From: Salsipaludibacter sp963735045
Lineage (GTDB): Bacteria > Actinomycetota > Nitriliruptoria > Nitriliruptorales > Nitriliruptoraceae
Direction of reading: 5' to 3'
Assembly (NCBI GenBank): GCA_963735045.1
Contig: CAVTIZ010000001.1
Coordinates: 682,001-746,000, forward strand
DNA length: 64,000 nucleotides
A model generated the notes under the pieces. The model made no database searches and was not told where the DNA came from. It saw nothing but the letters and a program-made list of their open reading frames with translations. The position numbers and the translations under genes were made by a program. This document shows, in pieces, positions 1 to 7,158 of this stretch (positions are counted from its first letter, which is position 1; each line of letters begins with the position of its first letter).

Positions 1-1178
1 ACGACCTCGTTGTTGAGCCGGATCGCGCCCTGGCGGACCTGCTGGCGGGCCTGGGAGTTGGAGGTCGTGGCGCCGGCCTCGGTCAGCAGGGTGAGCAGCC
101 CGATCCCGTCGTCGAGTCGGGCTCGGTCCACCTCGAGCGACGGGGCCTCGGCGAAGGCGTCGGCCAGCACGGTGTCGTCCATCCCCACGAACGGGTGGTC
201 GCCGAACAACACCTCGGTGGCGGCCTCGGCGGCCGCCACCCCGTCGTCACCGTGCACGATCCGGGTGGCCTCGCGGGCCAGCAGGCGCTGGGCGTGGCGC
301 GCCGAGGGGTCCTCGGCGTGGGTGGCGGCCGCGGCGTCGATGTCGTCCAGGGACAGGAACGTGAACAGCCGCAGCCACGCCACCACGTCGTCGTCGCTGG
401 CGTTGACGAAGTACTGGTAGTAGCCGTAGGGCGACGTCAGCTCGGGGTCGAGCCAGATCGCGTTTCCGGCCGACTTGCCGAACTTGCGGCCGTCGGAGGT
501 CAGCAGCAGCGGCCACGTCAGCCCGAACACCTGCGCGCCGTGCATCCGGCGGGTCAGGTCGATCCCCGCGGTGATGTTGCCCCACTGGTCGCTGCCGCCA
601 CCCTGCAGCCGGCAGCCCTCGGCGGCGTACAGGTGGGCGAAGTCGTTGGCCTGCAGCAACTGGTAGCTGAGCTCGGCGAAGGTCAGCCCGCCCTGTTCGA
701 GCCGGCGGGTGACCGATTCGCGGGCCAGCATCTGGGACACCGGGACATGGCTGCCGACGTCGCGCAGGAAGTCCAGGAACGACACGGGGCCGGTCCAGTC
801 GTGGTTGTCGACCAGCATCCCGGCGTCGCCGTCCAGGTCCAGCACCAACGACAGGTCACGGCGGATCCCGGCGAGGTTGGTCGCCAGGCGCTGCTCGTCC
901 ATGACCTCGCGCTCGGCGTCACGACCCGTGGGATCGCCGATGCGACCGGTGGCGCCGCCGGCCAGCGCGACCGGGCGGTGCCCGGCGCGCTGGAGGTGGG
1001 CCATCGCCATCATCCCGACCAGCGACCCGACGTGCAGGGCCCGGGCGGTGGGGTCGAAACCGACGTAGAAGGTCACCTGCTCGGTGGCGAGCAGGTGGCG
1101 CAGGGCCGGTTCGTCCGAGACGTCGTGGACGAACCCGCGCGCGCGCAACGTGTCGAGGACGTGCGGGGAGTCGGTCAT
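1..1178 (-). CDS. tyrS: tyrosyl-tRNA synthetase, 3' end cut by window edge
   Basis: Charges tRNA-Tyr with tyrosine in the cytoplasm (class I aminoacyl-tRNA synthetase). Reading leftward from ATG at 1178, the protein shows FYVGFDPTARALHVGS, where HVGS is the HIGH-type ATP-binding motif near residues 49-52. It also shows the tyrosine-pocket region LSYQLLQANDF, then GGSDQWGNI and KFGKS, which is the KMSKS-type loop. The last visible residues (ARQQVRQGAIRLNNEVV) are the start of the C-terminal S4 RNA-binding domain. About 392 codons lie in the window against a usual length near 420, so only the very end is missing. No operon partner is visible on its 5' side; the next gene upstream reads the same way after a gap of about 80 bases. 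Confidence 0.96.
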   Translation of the reverse strand, partial: MTDSPHVLDTLRARGFVHDVSDEPALRHLLATEQVTFYVGFDPTARALHVGSLVGMMAMAHLQRAGHRPVALAGGATGRIGDPTGRDAEREVMDEQRLATNLAGIRRDLSLVLDLDGDAGMLVDNHDWTGPVSFLDFLRDVGSHVPVSQMLARESVTRRLEQGGLTFAELSYQLLQANDFAHLYAAEGCRLQGGGSDQWGNITAGIDLTRRMHGAQVFGLTWPLLLTSDGRKFGKSAGNAIWLDPELTSPYGYYQYFVNASDDDVVAWLRLFTFLSLDDIDAAAATHAEDPSARHAQRLLAREATRIVHGDDGVAAAEAATEVLFGDHPFVGMDDTVLADAFAEAPSLEVDRARLDDGIGLLTLLTEAGATTSNSQARQQVRQGAIRLNNEV

Positions 1179-1256
1179 GACCGCCCACGGTAGCCCCCGG
1201 GCCCTCCGGGGTCGGCGTCCGGGTCGCGGTCGATCCGACGACGTGGACCCGCGCGA

Positions 1257-2087
1257 TCAGGTGTCGACGGTGTCGAGCCAGGCCGTCGCGGTGTCGTGGA
1301 GCACCGCCCGCCAGCGTGGCGGGTCCAGGTCGAGCCGGGCGAGGCCGCGGACCTGGGCGGCCAGGTCGTGGGGGATGGACGGGAAGTCCGATCCGAACAC
1401 CACCTGGTCCCAGTGGTCGCCCAGCCGGGCCAGCTGCCGGGGCGTGAAGGACTGGCGCAGGTGGTCGCCGTCATGGAGGGCCATCGACGGTTCCAGCAGG
1501 ACCGTGTCGGGCGCCTGTTCGGCCAGCGACAGCGCGTCGTCGAACTCGGGCATGCCGAGGTGGGCCACCACCACCCGCAGGTCGGGGTGGTCGTCGAGCA
1601 GGGACCCCAGCCGCCCGATGCCGCAGAACTCCTCGCCGCCGTCGACGCCGTGGACCGCGGTGACGTGGGCCAGCACCAGCACGCCGTGGTCGGCCAGGCG
1701 CCGCCAGGTCGTGGCCAGTCGCGGGTCCGACAGGTGGTAGCGGCCGACCTGGGTGTGGACCTTGCAGACCCGGGCGCCACGGGCCAGGGCCGCGGCGACC
1801 TCGTCGTCCACGTCGTCGTCGGGGAAGATCGTGAAGGTCGGGACCACCTGCCGTCGGCGCTCGGCCAGACCCAGGGTGTGGTCGTTGAGCCACGGGAGCA
1901 TCCCGGGCTGGTGGGCGTAGGCCAGGGCGGTGTGGGCGGTGACCCCGGTGGCGGCCAGGTGGTCGAGCAGGTCGTCCGACGACCCCCGCCGATGGATCGG
2001 CCACGGCGGCTCGTCGAGTTGGTCGAAGTAGCGCCACACGGCGCGTTGCAGTCGCTCCGGCATGGCGTGGACGTGGATGTCGACCAA
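1257..2087 (-). CDS. amidohydrolase-2 family metal-dependent hydrolase
   Basis: A TIM-barrel metal-dependent hydrolase of the amidohydrolase_2 type; the substrate cannot be told. Visible metal-site elements are DIHVHAMP at the N-terminus (HxH), CKVHTQVG, VLAHVT, VVAHLGMPEFDD and VVFGSDFPSIPHD, in the order expected for this family. The first ATG/GTG/TTG in frame is the TTG at 2087, only two codons before DIHVH. The codons upstream (about 2150-2088) read as plausible family sequence, LPATDADVPDFLAALDLDG, without a standard start codon back to the in-frame stop of the preceding gene at 2247-2249. The true start may therefore be a rare codon, or the start may have been mutated. The gene follows the membrane protein at 2247-3167 on the same strand. 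Confidence 0.82.
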   Translation of the reverse strand: MVDIHVHAMPERLQRAVWRYFDQLDEPPWPIHRRGSSDDLLDHLAATGVTAHTALAYAHQPGMLPWLNDHTLGLAERRRQVVPTFTIFPDDDVDDEVAAALARGARVCKVHTQVGRYHLSDPRLATTWRRLADHGVLVLAHVTAVHGVDGGEEFCGIGRLGSLLDDHPDLRVVVAHLGMPEFDDALSLAEQAPDTVLLEPSMALHDGDHLRQSFTPRQLARLGDHWDQVVFGSDFPSIPHDLAAQVRGLARLDLDPPRWRAVLHDTATAWLDTVDT

Positions 2088-2246
2088 CCCGTCCAGGTCC
2101 AGCGCGGCGAGGAAGTCCGGGACGTCGGCGTCGGTGGCGGGCAGTGGCGGCGAGGCGATGGCGGTCCCTGTCGTCGCGTCGGCGGGAGGCCCGAGCCGGC
2201 TTGCCCGGCATGGTGCCAGCCACCCGCGATGCCCGGCGGCCGACGC

Positions 2247-3167
2247 TCAGTCGGCCAGGACGTGGCCCTGGCAGGTCGCGAGCAACTCGCGACCGGCGCA
2301 CGACGCCCGCGCATCCTTGCGGCGTGCCTGCGGATCTCCGACCAGGGCCCACCCGACCGGCTCCAGGCCCACGACCTCGGCGGCCGCGACGACGGTGGCC
2401 GGGAAGCCCAGGGAGGTGACGGCGGCGGCGCGAGCACGGGCCGTGTCGGCATCGGCGTCCGGCAGCACCTCCACGACGGCCACCCAGGTGTCGGCTGGCG
2501 CGACCCCAGCCGGTGCGGGCGCGCCCACGGCGCTGGCCGCGCGGGGCGTGGCGGCGGCCGAGGGTCCGTCCTCGCCCGAGGGCTCGTCGTCACGGTCTGC
2601 GGCGTCGTCCGGGCGGGCCGCCGGGATCGCGTCGGGCGTGTCGTCGGGGGTGTCGTCGGGCTCGTCGGCCGACGTGTCCGGTGCCACCGCGGGGCTCGCC
2701 AGGTCGGACGGCACCGGTTCAGCGGGAGCCACGGGATCAGCAGGAGCCACGGGATCAACAGGAGCCACGGGGGCGCCGGCCACGGGGGTGGGGCGAGCGT
2801 CGGCGCCGTCGCGGTCCGACGTGGTGCTGGCCACCCGCCAGGCGCCGGCGCCCACGGCCACGGCGAGCACCAGGACCAGGGCCAGCGGCACCATCGACAC
2901 GACCCGTGGCAGCTGCCGGCGCGATCGCGTGACCTCGACGCGCCCCTCGCGCCCGGGGCCGTCGCGACGGGACGCGGAACGACGCGGGCGGACGGGGCGC
3001 TCCTGCGGACCACGGGGCGAGGATGCGTCCCCGACGGTCCCGGGGGCCGCGGCAGCCGCGAGCAGGTCGTCGTACCAGTCGTCCGAGCGCGCGGGGTCCC
3101 CGTGCGGGGCCGCGCTCCGGTCATCGACGCCAGGATCGGGTCGGGGTGACAGGGGTGTCCGGGCCAT
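2247..3167 (-). CDS. single-pass membrane protein with Pro/Ala linker, unknown function
   Basis: Not recognised as a named family. From ATG at 3167 it encodes 306 residues. A polar, arginine-rich cytoplasmic part (about 1-95) is followed by one transmembrane helix (VVSMVPLALVLVLAVAVGAGAW). Next comes a long low-complexity Pro/Ala/Asp linker holding three 6-residue repeats (PVAPVD, PVAPAD, PVAPAE). The compact C-terminal domain of about 80 residues starts at TWVAVVEVLPDADADTARARAAAVTSLGF, and its pattern resembles a SPOR-like fold: beta strand, helix over alternating Ala/Arg, then VGLEPVGWALVG. SPOR domains bind denuded peptidoglycan, so a periplasmic wall-associated role is possible but inferred. 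Two cysteines near the end (SCAGRELLATCQG) could form a disulfide. Confidence 0.72.
   Translation of the reverse strand: MARTPLSPRPDPGVDDRSAAPHGDPARSDDWYDDLLAAAAAPGTVGDASSPRGPQERPVRPRRSASRRDGPGREGRVEVTRSRRQLPRVVSMVPLALVLVLAVAVGAGAWRVASTTSDRDGADARPTPVAGAPVAPVDPVAPADPVAPAEPVPSDLASPAVAPDTSADEPDDTPDDTPDAIPAARPDDAADRDDEPSGEDGPSAAATPRAASAVGAPAPAGVAPADTWVAVVEVLPDADADTARARAAAVTSLGFPATVVAAAEVVGLEPVGWALVGDPQARRKDARASCAGRELLATCQGHVLAD
2723..2776. repeat. three 18-bp tandem repeats inside the membrane-protein linker
   Basis: Three nearly identical 18-base units lie head to tail and keep frame, encoding the PVAPxD/E hexapeptide three times. The unit length is a multiple of three, so copy-number change would only lengthen or shorten the periplasmic linker. 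Confidence 0.85.
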
Positions 3168-3472
3168 GGGATCGACCTCCGGGCCGTGGTCGCGTCCGGG
3201 GCATCCGGACACGAACCGACCGGGACGGACGACTGCCCATCGTCGAGGACCGGGTCCCCGAGCAGCCGAACCGGGTGGTCCGGTCGGTGCGGATGGCCCT
3301 GTCATCACCCGCGACGTCACGGGAGGAAACGCGAAGTGCTGGTCCCCCCTGCACGTCCCCCACACCATATGACCCTGCACCACACCACCACAAGTCGCGA
3401 TCGGTGGATCCCGTGTGGTCTCGCCGCGCGCAGGGCCCGCCCGTGAGGCACGTGGCACCGGCGGCGGGATAT

Positions 3473-3487
3473 CGTGACGTCGTCACG
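3473..3487. promoter_or_regulatory. palindrome cgtgac-gtc-gtcacg, possible operator
   Basis: Perfect 6-base arms separated by 3 bases lie in the divergent gap, a size typical of a dimeric repressor site. The regulator is unknown and no similar site was found nearby. Confidence 0.3.
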
Positions 3488-3540
3488 CACGCCTCGGCAC
3501 CCACGTCCGTGGCCCGGCCACGGGGACCGTGCCAGCCCGC

Positions 3541-3573
3541 CCCGACCGAGCCCCGACCGAGCCCCGACCGAGC
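3541..3573. repeat. three 11-bp tandem repeats (cccgaccgagc)
   Basis: Three exact copies of an 11-base unit, followed by a decayed partial copy. The unit length matches that of the array at 17913-17989, although its sequence differs. Confidence 0.9.
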
Positions 3574-3655
3574 CGTCCCGAGCCAGTCCCGACCCGCCGT
3601 CTCGCCCACCACCCGTCTCCCGGGCAACCGTCCGGGAACCAGCTGGGAACCGACC

Positions 3656-3856
3656 ATGATCGAATGTCGCTGCGCCGTCCTGAACCACCTGTCGGGGGCG
3701 ATCGCGGCCGACTACGTCCGGACCCACCTGCACTCGCGGGGCAACGGTGGTGGCACCCGCACCTTCACCTGCCCGGACACGGGGGTGCGCTGGGCCGACG
3801 ACAGTGGCGGCGGGACCGACGGCATCATCGAACGCCTGCGCCGCCAGGAGTACTGA
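3656..3856 (+). CDS. 66-residue hypothetical protein
   Basis: From ATG at 3656 it reads MIECRCAVLNHLSGAIAADY... and ends in ERLRRQEY, with the stop one base before the ATG of the next gene at 3858, which suggests translational coupling. Three cysteines (two as CRC near the start, one in FTCPDTGV) and two histidines (NHLSG, THLHSR) could bind a metal or be redox active. A Gly/Thr-rich middle (GNGGGTRTF) and a charged C-terminal helix follow. I do not recognise the family. It is the first of three small genes that precede a membrane glycosyltransferase; whether they act together is unknown. Confidence 0.6.
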   Translation: MIECRCAVLNHLSGAIAADYVRTHLHSRGNGGGTRTFTCPDTGVRWADDSGGGTDGIIERLRRQEY

Positions 3857-3857
3857 C

Positions 3858-4133
3858 ATGTCCATCCTGGGCAAGAAGCAGGACGACGGCGACGACGACC
3901 TGGGCGGGGACTCGGTCACGTTGCCGCTCGAGGACATGGTCTGCGCCACCTGCGGTCGCGACCTGGCGCCGTGGATGACCACGTGTCCCGACGACGGTGG
4001 CGCGGCCGTGGACCGGACCAACACCATGATCGCGGGTGTGCCCGACGTCCCCCTCCACCTCCTGCAGGGACTCGACGACGAGGTCTCGCCCCCTTCCGAC
4101 GGCTCCGACCGGGAGGAGGGCGGCGCGGGCTGA
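3858..4133 (+). CDS. 91-residue protein with a zinc-ribbon-like motif
   Basis: The protein begins MSILGKKQDDGDDDLGG and carries MVCATCGRDLAPWMTTCPDDG around residues 27-47. That gives a CxxC plus one further cysteine, so a zinc ribbon with an incomplete second half. The rest is acidic, and the tail is disordered and Ser/Asp/Gly rich. It starts one base after the stop of the 66-residue gene and ends 17 bases before the next gene, so the three genes are probably co-transcribed. Function unknown. Confidence 0.6.
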   Translation: MSILGKKQDDGDDDLGGDSVTLPLEDMVCATCGRDLAPWMTTCPDDGGAAVDRTNTMIAGVPDVPLHLLQGLDDEVSPPSDGSDREEGGAG

Positions 4134-4150
4134 CGCCCGACGTCGCGTGC

Positions 4151-4708
4151 ATGCCGATCTGTCCCCGCTGCCACGACACCTACGTCGACGGTGTGGCCCG
4201 GTGTGTCTCCTGCGGAGTCGGCCTGCTGCCCGACGACGCCACCCTCCCCGCCCGGGTCGACCGGTTGCTCGGCACCTTCGACCCCACCGTCGCCGACCGC
4301 CTGACCGGGATCCTGGTCCACCGGCACATCCCGCACCGGTTGGTCGACGTGGCCGGCCGCACCGAGGTGATCGTGGACCGCGAACGGGCCGACGACCTGC
4401 GGGCCGAGTTCGCGACCTCGTGGGGAGAGGTGCTGGCCAGCCTGTCGCCCGACGAGCGCGTCGACCTGCCCGCCACCCGGGTCCGGGGCTGGTACGACGC
4501 CCCCCAGGGCGCCTGGATCGACCGCCAGGGTCGCACCCGCGTGGACCCCGCCGAGGACGCGACGGTCGAGGGGCCCCGTCTGTGGGGGCCGTCGCTGGCC
4601 ATGGTGGGTGGCGTGCTCGGGCTGTTCGGGTGGTACTCGGGTCGTTCCGCCGTGCTCGGGCTGCTGGGGCTCACGCTGGTCGTGGTCGGCCTGCTGCTGC
4701 CCCGATGA
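4151..4708 (+). CDS. zinc-ribbon membrane protein (DUF2007-like guess)
   Basis: The 185 residues start MPICPRCHDTYVDGVARCVSCGVGLLPDD, an N-terminal zinc ribbon with paired CxxC motifs. A soluble alpha/beta segment of about 110 residues follows, containing ILVHRHIPHRLVDVAGRTEVIVDRE, which resembles the small putative signal-transducing DUF2007 fold often found after a zinc ribbon. Two short hydrophobic helices end the protein (LAMVGGVLGLFGW and AVLGLLGLTLVVVGLLLP). Such proteins are usually of unknown function. It stands third in the small-gene run and 40 bases upstream of the GT87-like gene. Confidence 0.65.
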   Translation: MPICPRCHDTYVDGVARCVSCGVGLLPDDATLPARVDRLLGTFDPTVADRLTGILVHRHIPHRLVDVAGRTEVIVDRERADDLRAEFATSWGEVLASLSPDERVDLPATRVRGWYDAPQGAWIDRQGRTRVDPAEDATVEGPRLWGPSLAMVGGVLGLFGWYSGRSAVLGLLGLTLVVVGLLLPR

Positions 4709-4748
4709 CGGCTGGTCACCCACCGCCCCCGCCCGCGCTGGACACCCC

Positions 4749-5984
4749 GTGACCGCCACCTCGACCACGCCGCGTCGCACCGACGACCGGCGCGATGCCT
4801 GGCTGGCGGCCCTGGCGGCGATGGTCGCGGTCGCGCTGTCGGTGTGGTGGAAGGCGACCCACCTCGGGCTCCCCGGGGCCTACACCCGCATCGGCTACAG
4901 CGACATCGCGGCCCTGTACGGGGCGCGGGGGCTGCAGGCCGGGATCCCGTGGGTCGAGGCACCGCTGGAGTACCCACCGGGCATCGGGCTGGTCGCCTGG
5001 GGGGTCGCCTCGGTCACCAACACGTCCCGCGAGTTCCTGGTGGTGACCGGCGTGCTGCTGGCGCTGGCCGGTGGCGCCGCGACCTGGCTGCTGGTGCGCG
5101 AGGTCGGGTGGTCCCGACCGGTGGCGCTGTTGGCGGGACCGATCGTGGTGGTGGCGGCGGCCGTCAACTGGGACCTGCTCCCGGTCGCGCTGGCCACCGG
5201 TGGGCTGATCGCGCATCGCCACGCCCGTGACGCCACGGCCGGGGCCCTGCTGGGCGTCGGGATGGCGACCAAGCTGTGGCCGGCGCTGCTGCTGCTGGTC
5301 GTGGTCCCCGCCGCCTGGCGACTCCGAGGGGTGCCGGCCGCGGCGCGAACCGCGGTGGCCGCGGTCGTGGCGTGGCTGGCCCTGAACCTGCCGGTGATGG
5401 TCGCGTCGTTCGACGGGTGGCGGGTGTTCCTCGACGTCAACCGGGAACGGCCGGCCGACTGGGACTCGCTGTGGCGCCTGGTCGGCACGCGCCTGGGGTT
5501 CGACCCACCGGTGCCGACGCTCAACCTGTGGGTGGCGGTGGCCACGACGGTCGGGGTCGCCGCGGTGCTGTGGCTGACCGTCCGACGACTCCCGGCCGAA
5601 CGCTGGCACGAGGCGTCGCTGCCACTGGTGGCGGTGTTCCTGCTGGCCGGGAAGGTGTGGTCGCCACAGTTCACGTTGTGGCTGCTCCCGCTGCTGGTGC
5701 TGGCCTGGCCGGGCTGGACCTGGGTCGCGGCACTGGCCGTGACCGACGTCGCCGTCCACCTGACCCGGTTCCACTACCTCGCGAACTTCGTCGGCGACGG
5801 ACTGCCCGGGGCGTGGCCCGAGTGGCCGTTCCTGGTCGCGGTGCTGGCGCGCGACCTGGTCGTGGTGCTGGCCGTGGCGGCCTGGTGGCGTCGGGCCACG
5901 CGCGCGCAGGACGGACGAGCCGGTGCAGCCGCGTCGTCGGGACCCCGCGACGGGCACGCCGGGTTCCAGGCCAGTCCGTCCTGA
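4749..5984 (+). CDS. GT87-like polyprenyl-phosphate-sugar dependent mannosyltransferase
   Basis: Multi-spanning membrane glycosyltransferase of the GT87/DUF2029 type (GT-C fold), which in actinobacteria transfers mannose or arabinose from polyprenyl-phosphate donors to glycans on the outer face of the membrane. From GTG at 4749 it is 411 residues with about ten hydrophobic helices. The early loop holds YTRIGYSDIAALYGARGL and PLEYPPGIGL, typical of the family: an acidic residue in the first outside loop followed by EYPP. GMATKLWPALLLL and KVWSPQFTLWLLPLL also match known GT87 signatures. The C-terminal tail is short and cytoplasmic. The acceptor glycan cannot be inferred from the neighbours. 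Confidence 0.82.
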   Translation: MTATSTTPRRTDDRRDAWLAALAAMVAVALSVWWKATHLGLPGAYTRIGYSDIAALYGARGLQAGIPWVEAPLEYPPGIGLVAWGVASVTNTSREFLVVTGVLLALAGGAATWLLVREVGWSRPVALLAGPIVVVAAAVNWDLLPVALATGGLIAHRHARDATAGALLGVGMATKLWPALLLLVVVPAAWRLRGVPAAARTAVAAVVAWLALNLPVMVASFDGWRVFLDVNRERPADWDSLWRLVGTRLGFDPPVPTLNLWVAVATTVGVAAVLWLTVRRLPAERWHEASLPLVAVFLLAGKVWSPQFTLWLLPLLVLAWPGWTWVAALAVTDVAVHLTRFHYLANFVGDGLPGAWPEWPFLVAVLARDLVVVLAVAAWWRRATRAQDGRAGAAASSGPRDGHAGFQASPS

Positions 5985-5999
5985 GCCGTCCGCCGGGTG

Positions 6000-6377
6000 T
6001 CAGCCGCGCCGCGCGGCGCGCTTGGGCGGCAACAGGTCGTACTTCTCGACCAGGTGGTTCCAGCCGCAGGCACGGCAGGCCTCCACCGTGTAGACGGTGA
6101 GGTCGCCGAGCTTGCGCACCATCGCCGGCAACGACTCGCGCGTGACCGCCTGGCCACGTCGGGCCGTCTTGCCGTAACGCGGGAAGACGTAGATCACGTG
6201 CACCAGGTCGCCGTCGTCACACAGCGGGCAGTCGCCGGCGGGCTCGCCGATCCACTTGGCCGCCCGCAGCAACTCGGGATGGGGGTCACAGACGTCGGAC
6301 GGGGCACGCAGCCCGGACCGCACGTCCCGCAGCGTCGCACGACGCGCCATGCGGTAGTCAACCCGTCCCGTGCGCAT
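6000..6377 (-). CDS. DUF5318 family protein
   Basis: The 125-residue cytoplasmic protein begins MRTGRVDYRMARRATLRDV and matches the actinobacterial DUF5318 pattern. It has a zinc-ribbon-like pair of motifs (CPLCDDGDLVHVIYVF and VEACRACGWNHL) separated by about 45 residues with the stretch YGKTARRGQAV. The family is conserved in Actinobacteria but has no established function. The gene stands alone, convergent with the GT87-like gene (15 bases between the ends) and downstream of the sodN terminator. Confidence 0.85.
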   Translation of the reverse strand: MRTGRVDYRMARRATLRDVRSGLRAPSDVCDPHPELLRAAKWIGEPAGDCPLCDDGDLVHVIYVFPRYGKTARRGQAVTRESLPAMVRKLGDLTVYTVEACRACGWNHLVEKYDLLPPKRAARRG

Positions 6378-6506
6378 GTGCCGTGCACCTCCCGGTGGCG
6401 TCCGCTCCTGCCGCGTCGGTCGCCCATCGTAGGCCCACGCCGCGACGCAGGCGTGCCAACCGACACCGACTGCGCCCGCCCGTCGGGGCGGTTCCGCCGT
6501 GACACG

Positions 6507-6536
6507 ACGACACCCCGCCGACGGGCGGGGTGTCGT
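6507..6536 (-). terminator. hairpin terminator after sodN
   Basis: A perfect 13-bp stem closes a 4-base loop (6520-6523), 50 bases downstream of the sodN stop. There is no clear U-tract, as is common in GC-rich actinobacteria. It could act in both directions and insulate the DUF5318 gene promoter. Confidence 0.75.
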
Positions 6537-6585
6537 GGTCGTGATCCGGGCGTGTGCCCGGATCAGGGCCGTGGGTGGTGCTGGC

Positions 6586-7035
6586 TCAGGCGGCCGGGTC
6601 GGTGGTCATCCAGTCGGGCTTGCCGCCCTTGGTCTTCCAGAAGATGACGGCGATCTCGTCGATCATGTCGATCAGCTTCTGCCCGTCGTCCGGGTCGACC
6701 GACTTCTTGGCGTCACCGGCCTGCTTGATGGTCTTCCAGAACAGCTCGTGCAGCTCGGGGTACTCCTCGAGGTGCGGCGGCTTGAAGTAGTCGGTCCACA
6801 GCACCGACAGGTGGTGCTTGACCAGCTCGGCGCGCTCTTCCTTGATGGTGATGGCCCGGGCGCGGAACACCTCGTCGTCGGAGTCGTGGTACTTCACCGC
6901 CGCGTTCATGACGGACTCGGCCTCGATGCGGGCCTGCTCGGGGTAGTAGACCCCGCACATCAGGTCGCAGTGGGCCGACACCCGCTCGATGGGGCGGAAC
7001 GGGTTGACGATGTCGAAGACGGTTTGGCGTCGCAT
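6586..7035 (-). CDS. sodN: nickel superoxide dismutase with variant hook
   Basis: Ni-SOD converts superoxide to oxygen and peroxide, using the N-terminal nickel hook that is exposed after a leader is cut. The 149-residue precursor has a leader of about 21 residues (MRRQTVFDIVNPF...ERVSA), then HCDLMCGVYYPEQARIEAES. His1, Cys2, Cys6 and Tyr9 are present. Position 5 is Met, where the family motif HCxxPCGxY has Pro. The rest of the four-helix bundle is typical (KHHLSVLWTDYFKPPHLE, ELFWKTIKQAGDAKKSVD). The mature part is about 128 residues against a usual length near 117. A putative maturation peptidase is encoded divergently 123 bases away. Nickel-dependent control through the shared gap is likely by family knowledge but no known operator was identified. 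Confidence 0.95.
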   Translation of the reverse strand: MRRQTVFDIVNPFRPIERVSAHCDLMCGVYYPEQARIEAESVMNAAVKYHDSDDEVFRARAITIKEERAELVKHHLSVLWTDYFKPPHLEEYPELHELFWKTIKQAGDAKKSVDPDDGQKLIDMIDEIAVIFWKTKGGKPDWMTTDPAA

Positions 7036-7091
7036 GGTGCCTCCTCGAAGGCGGACCGGGTGTGAAGTGTGCTACTGCTGTCGACTGTAGT

Positions 7092-7129
7092 GACGAGGCC
7101 CCCCGCCACGTCGGCCGACTGGCCTCGTC
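7092..7129. promoter_or_regulatory. 9-bp inverted repeat between sodN and its peptidase gene
   Basis: Exact arms gacgaggcc (7092-7100) and ggcctcgtc (7121-7129), 20 bases apart, lie in the middle of the divergent gap. The spacing fits an operator with two half sites or a 5'-UTR hairpin better than an intrinsic terminator. It ends about 30 bases before the ATG at 7159. Confidence 0.4.
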
Positions 7130-7158
7130 CCACGACCATTCGGGAAGGGATTCACGGA

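Larger units (their letters stand above)
3168..3655. other. 488-bp gap with a possible operator and a repeat
   Basis: This gap separates a minus-strand gene start (3167) from a plus-strand start (3656), so it should hold divergent promoters. It contains a comparatively AT-richer patch (ccacaccatatgaccctgc near 3359-3377), the palindrome at 3473-3487 and an 11-bp tandem array at 3541-3573. I find no gene that I can support in it. Confidence 0.5.
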
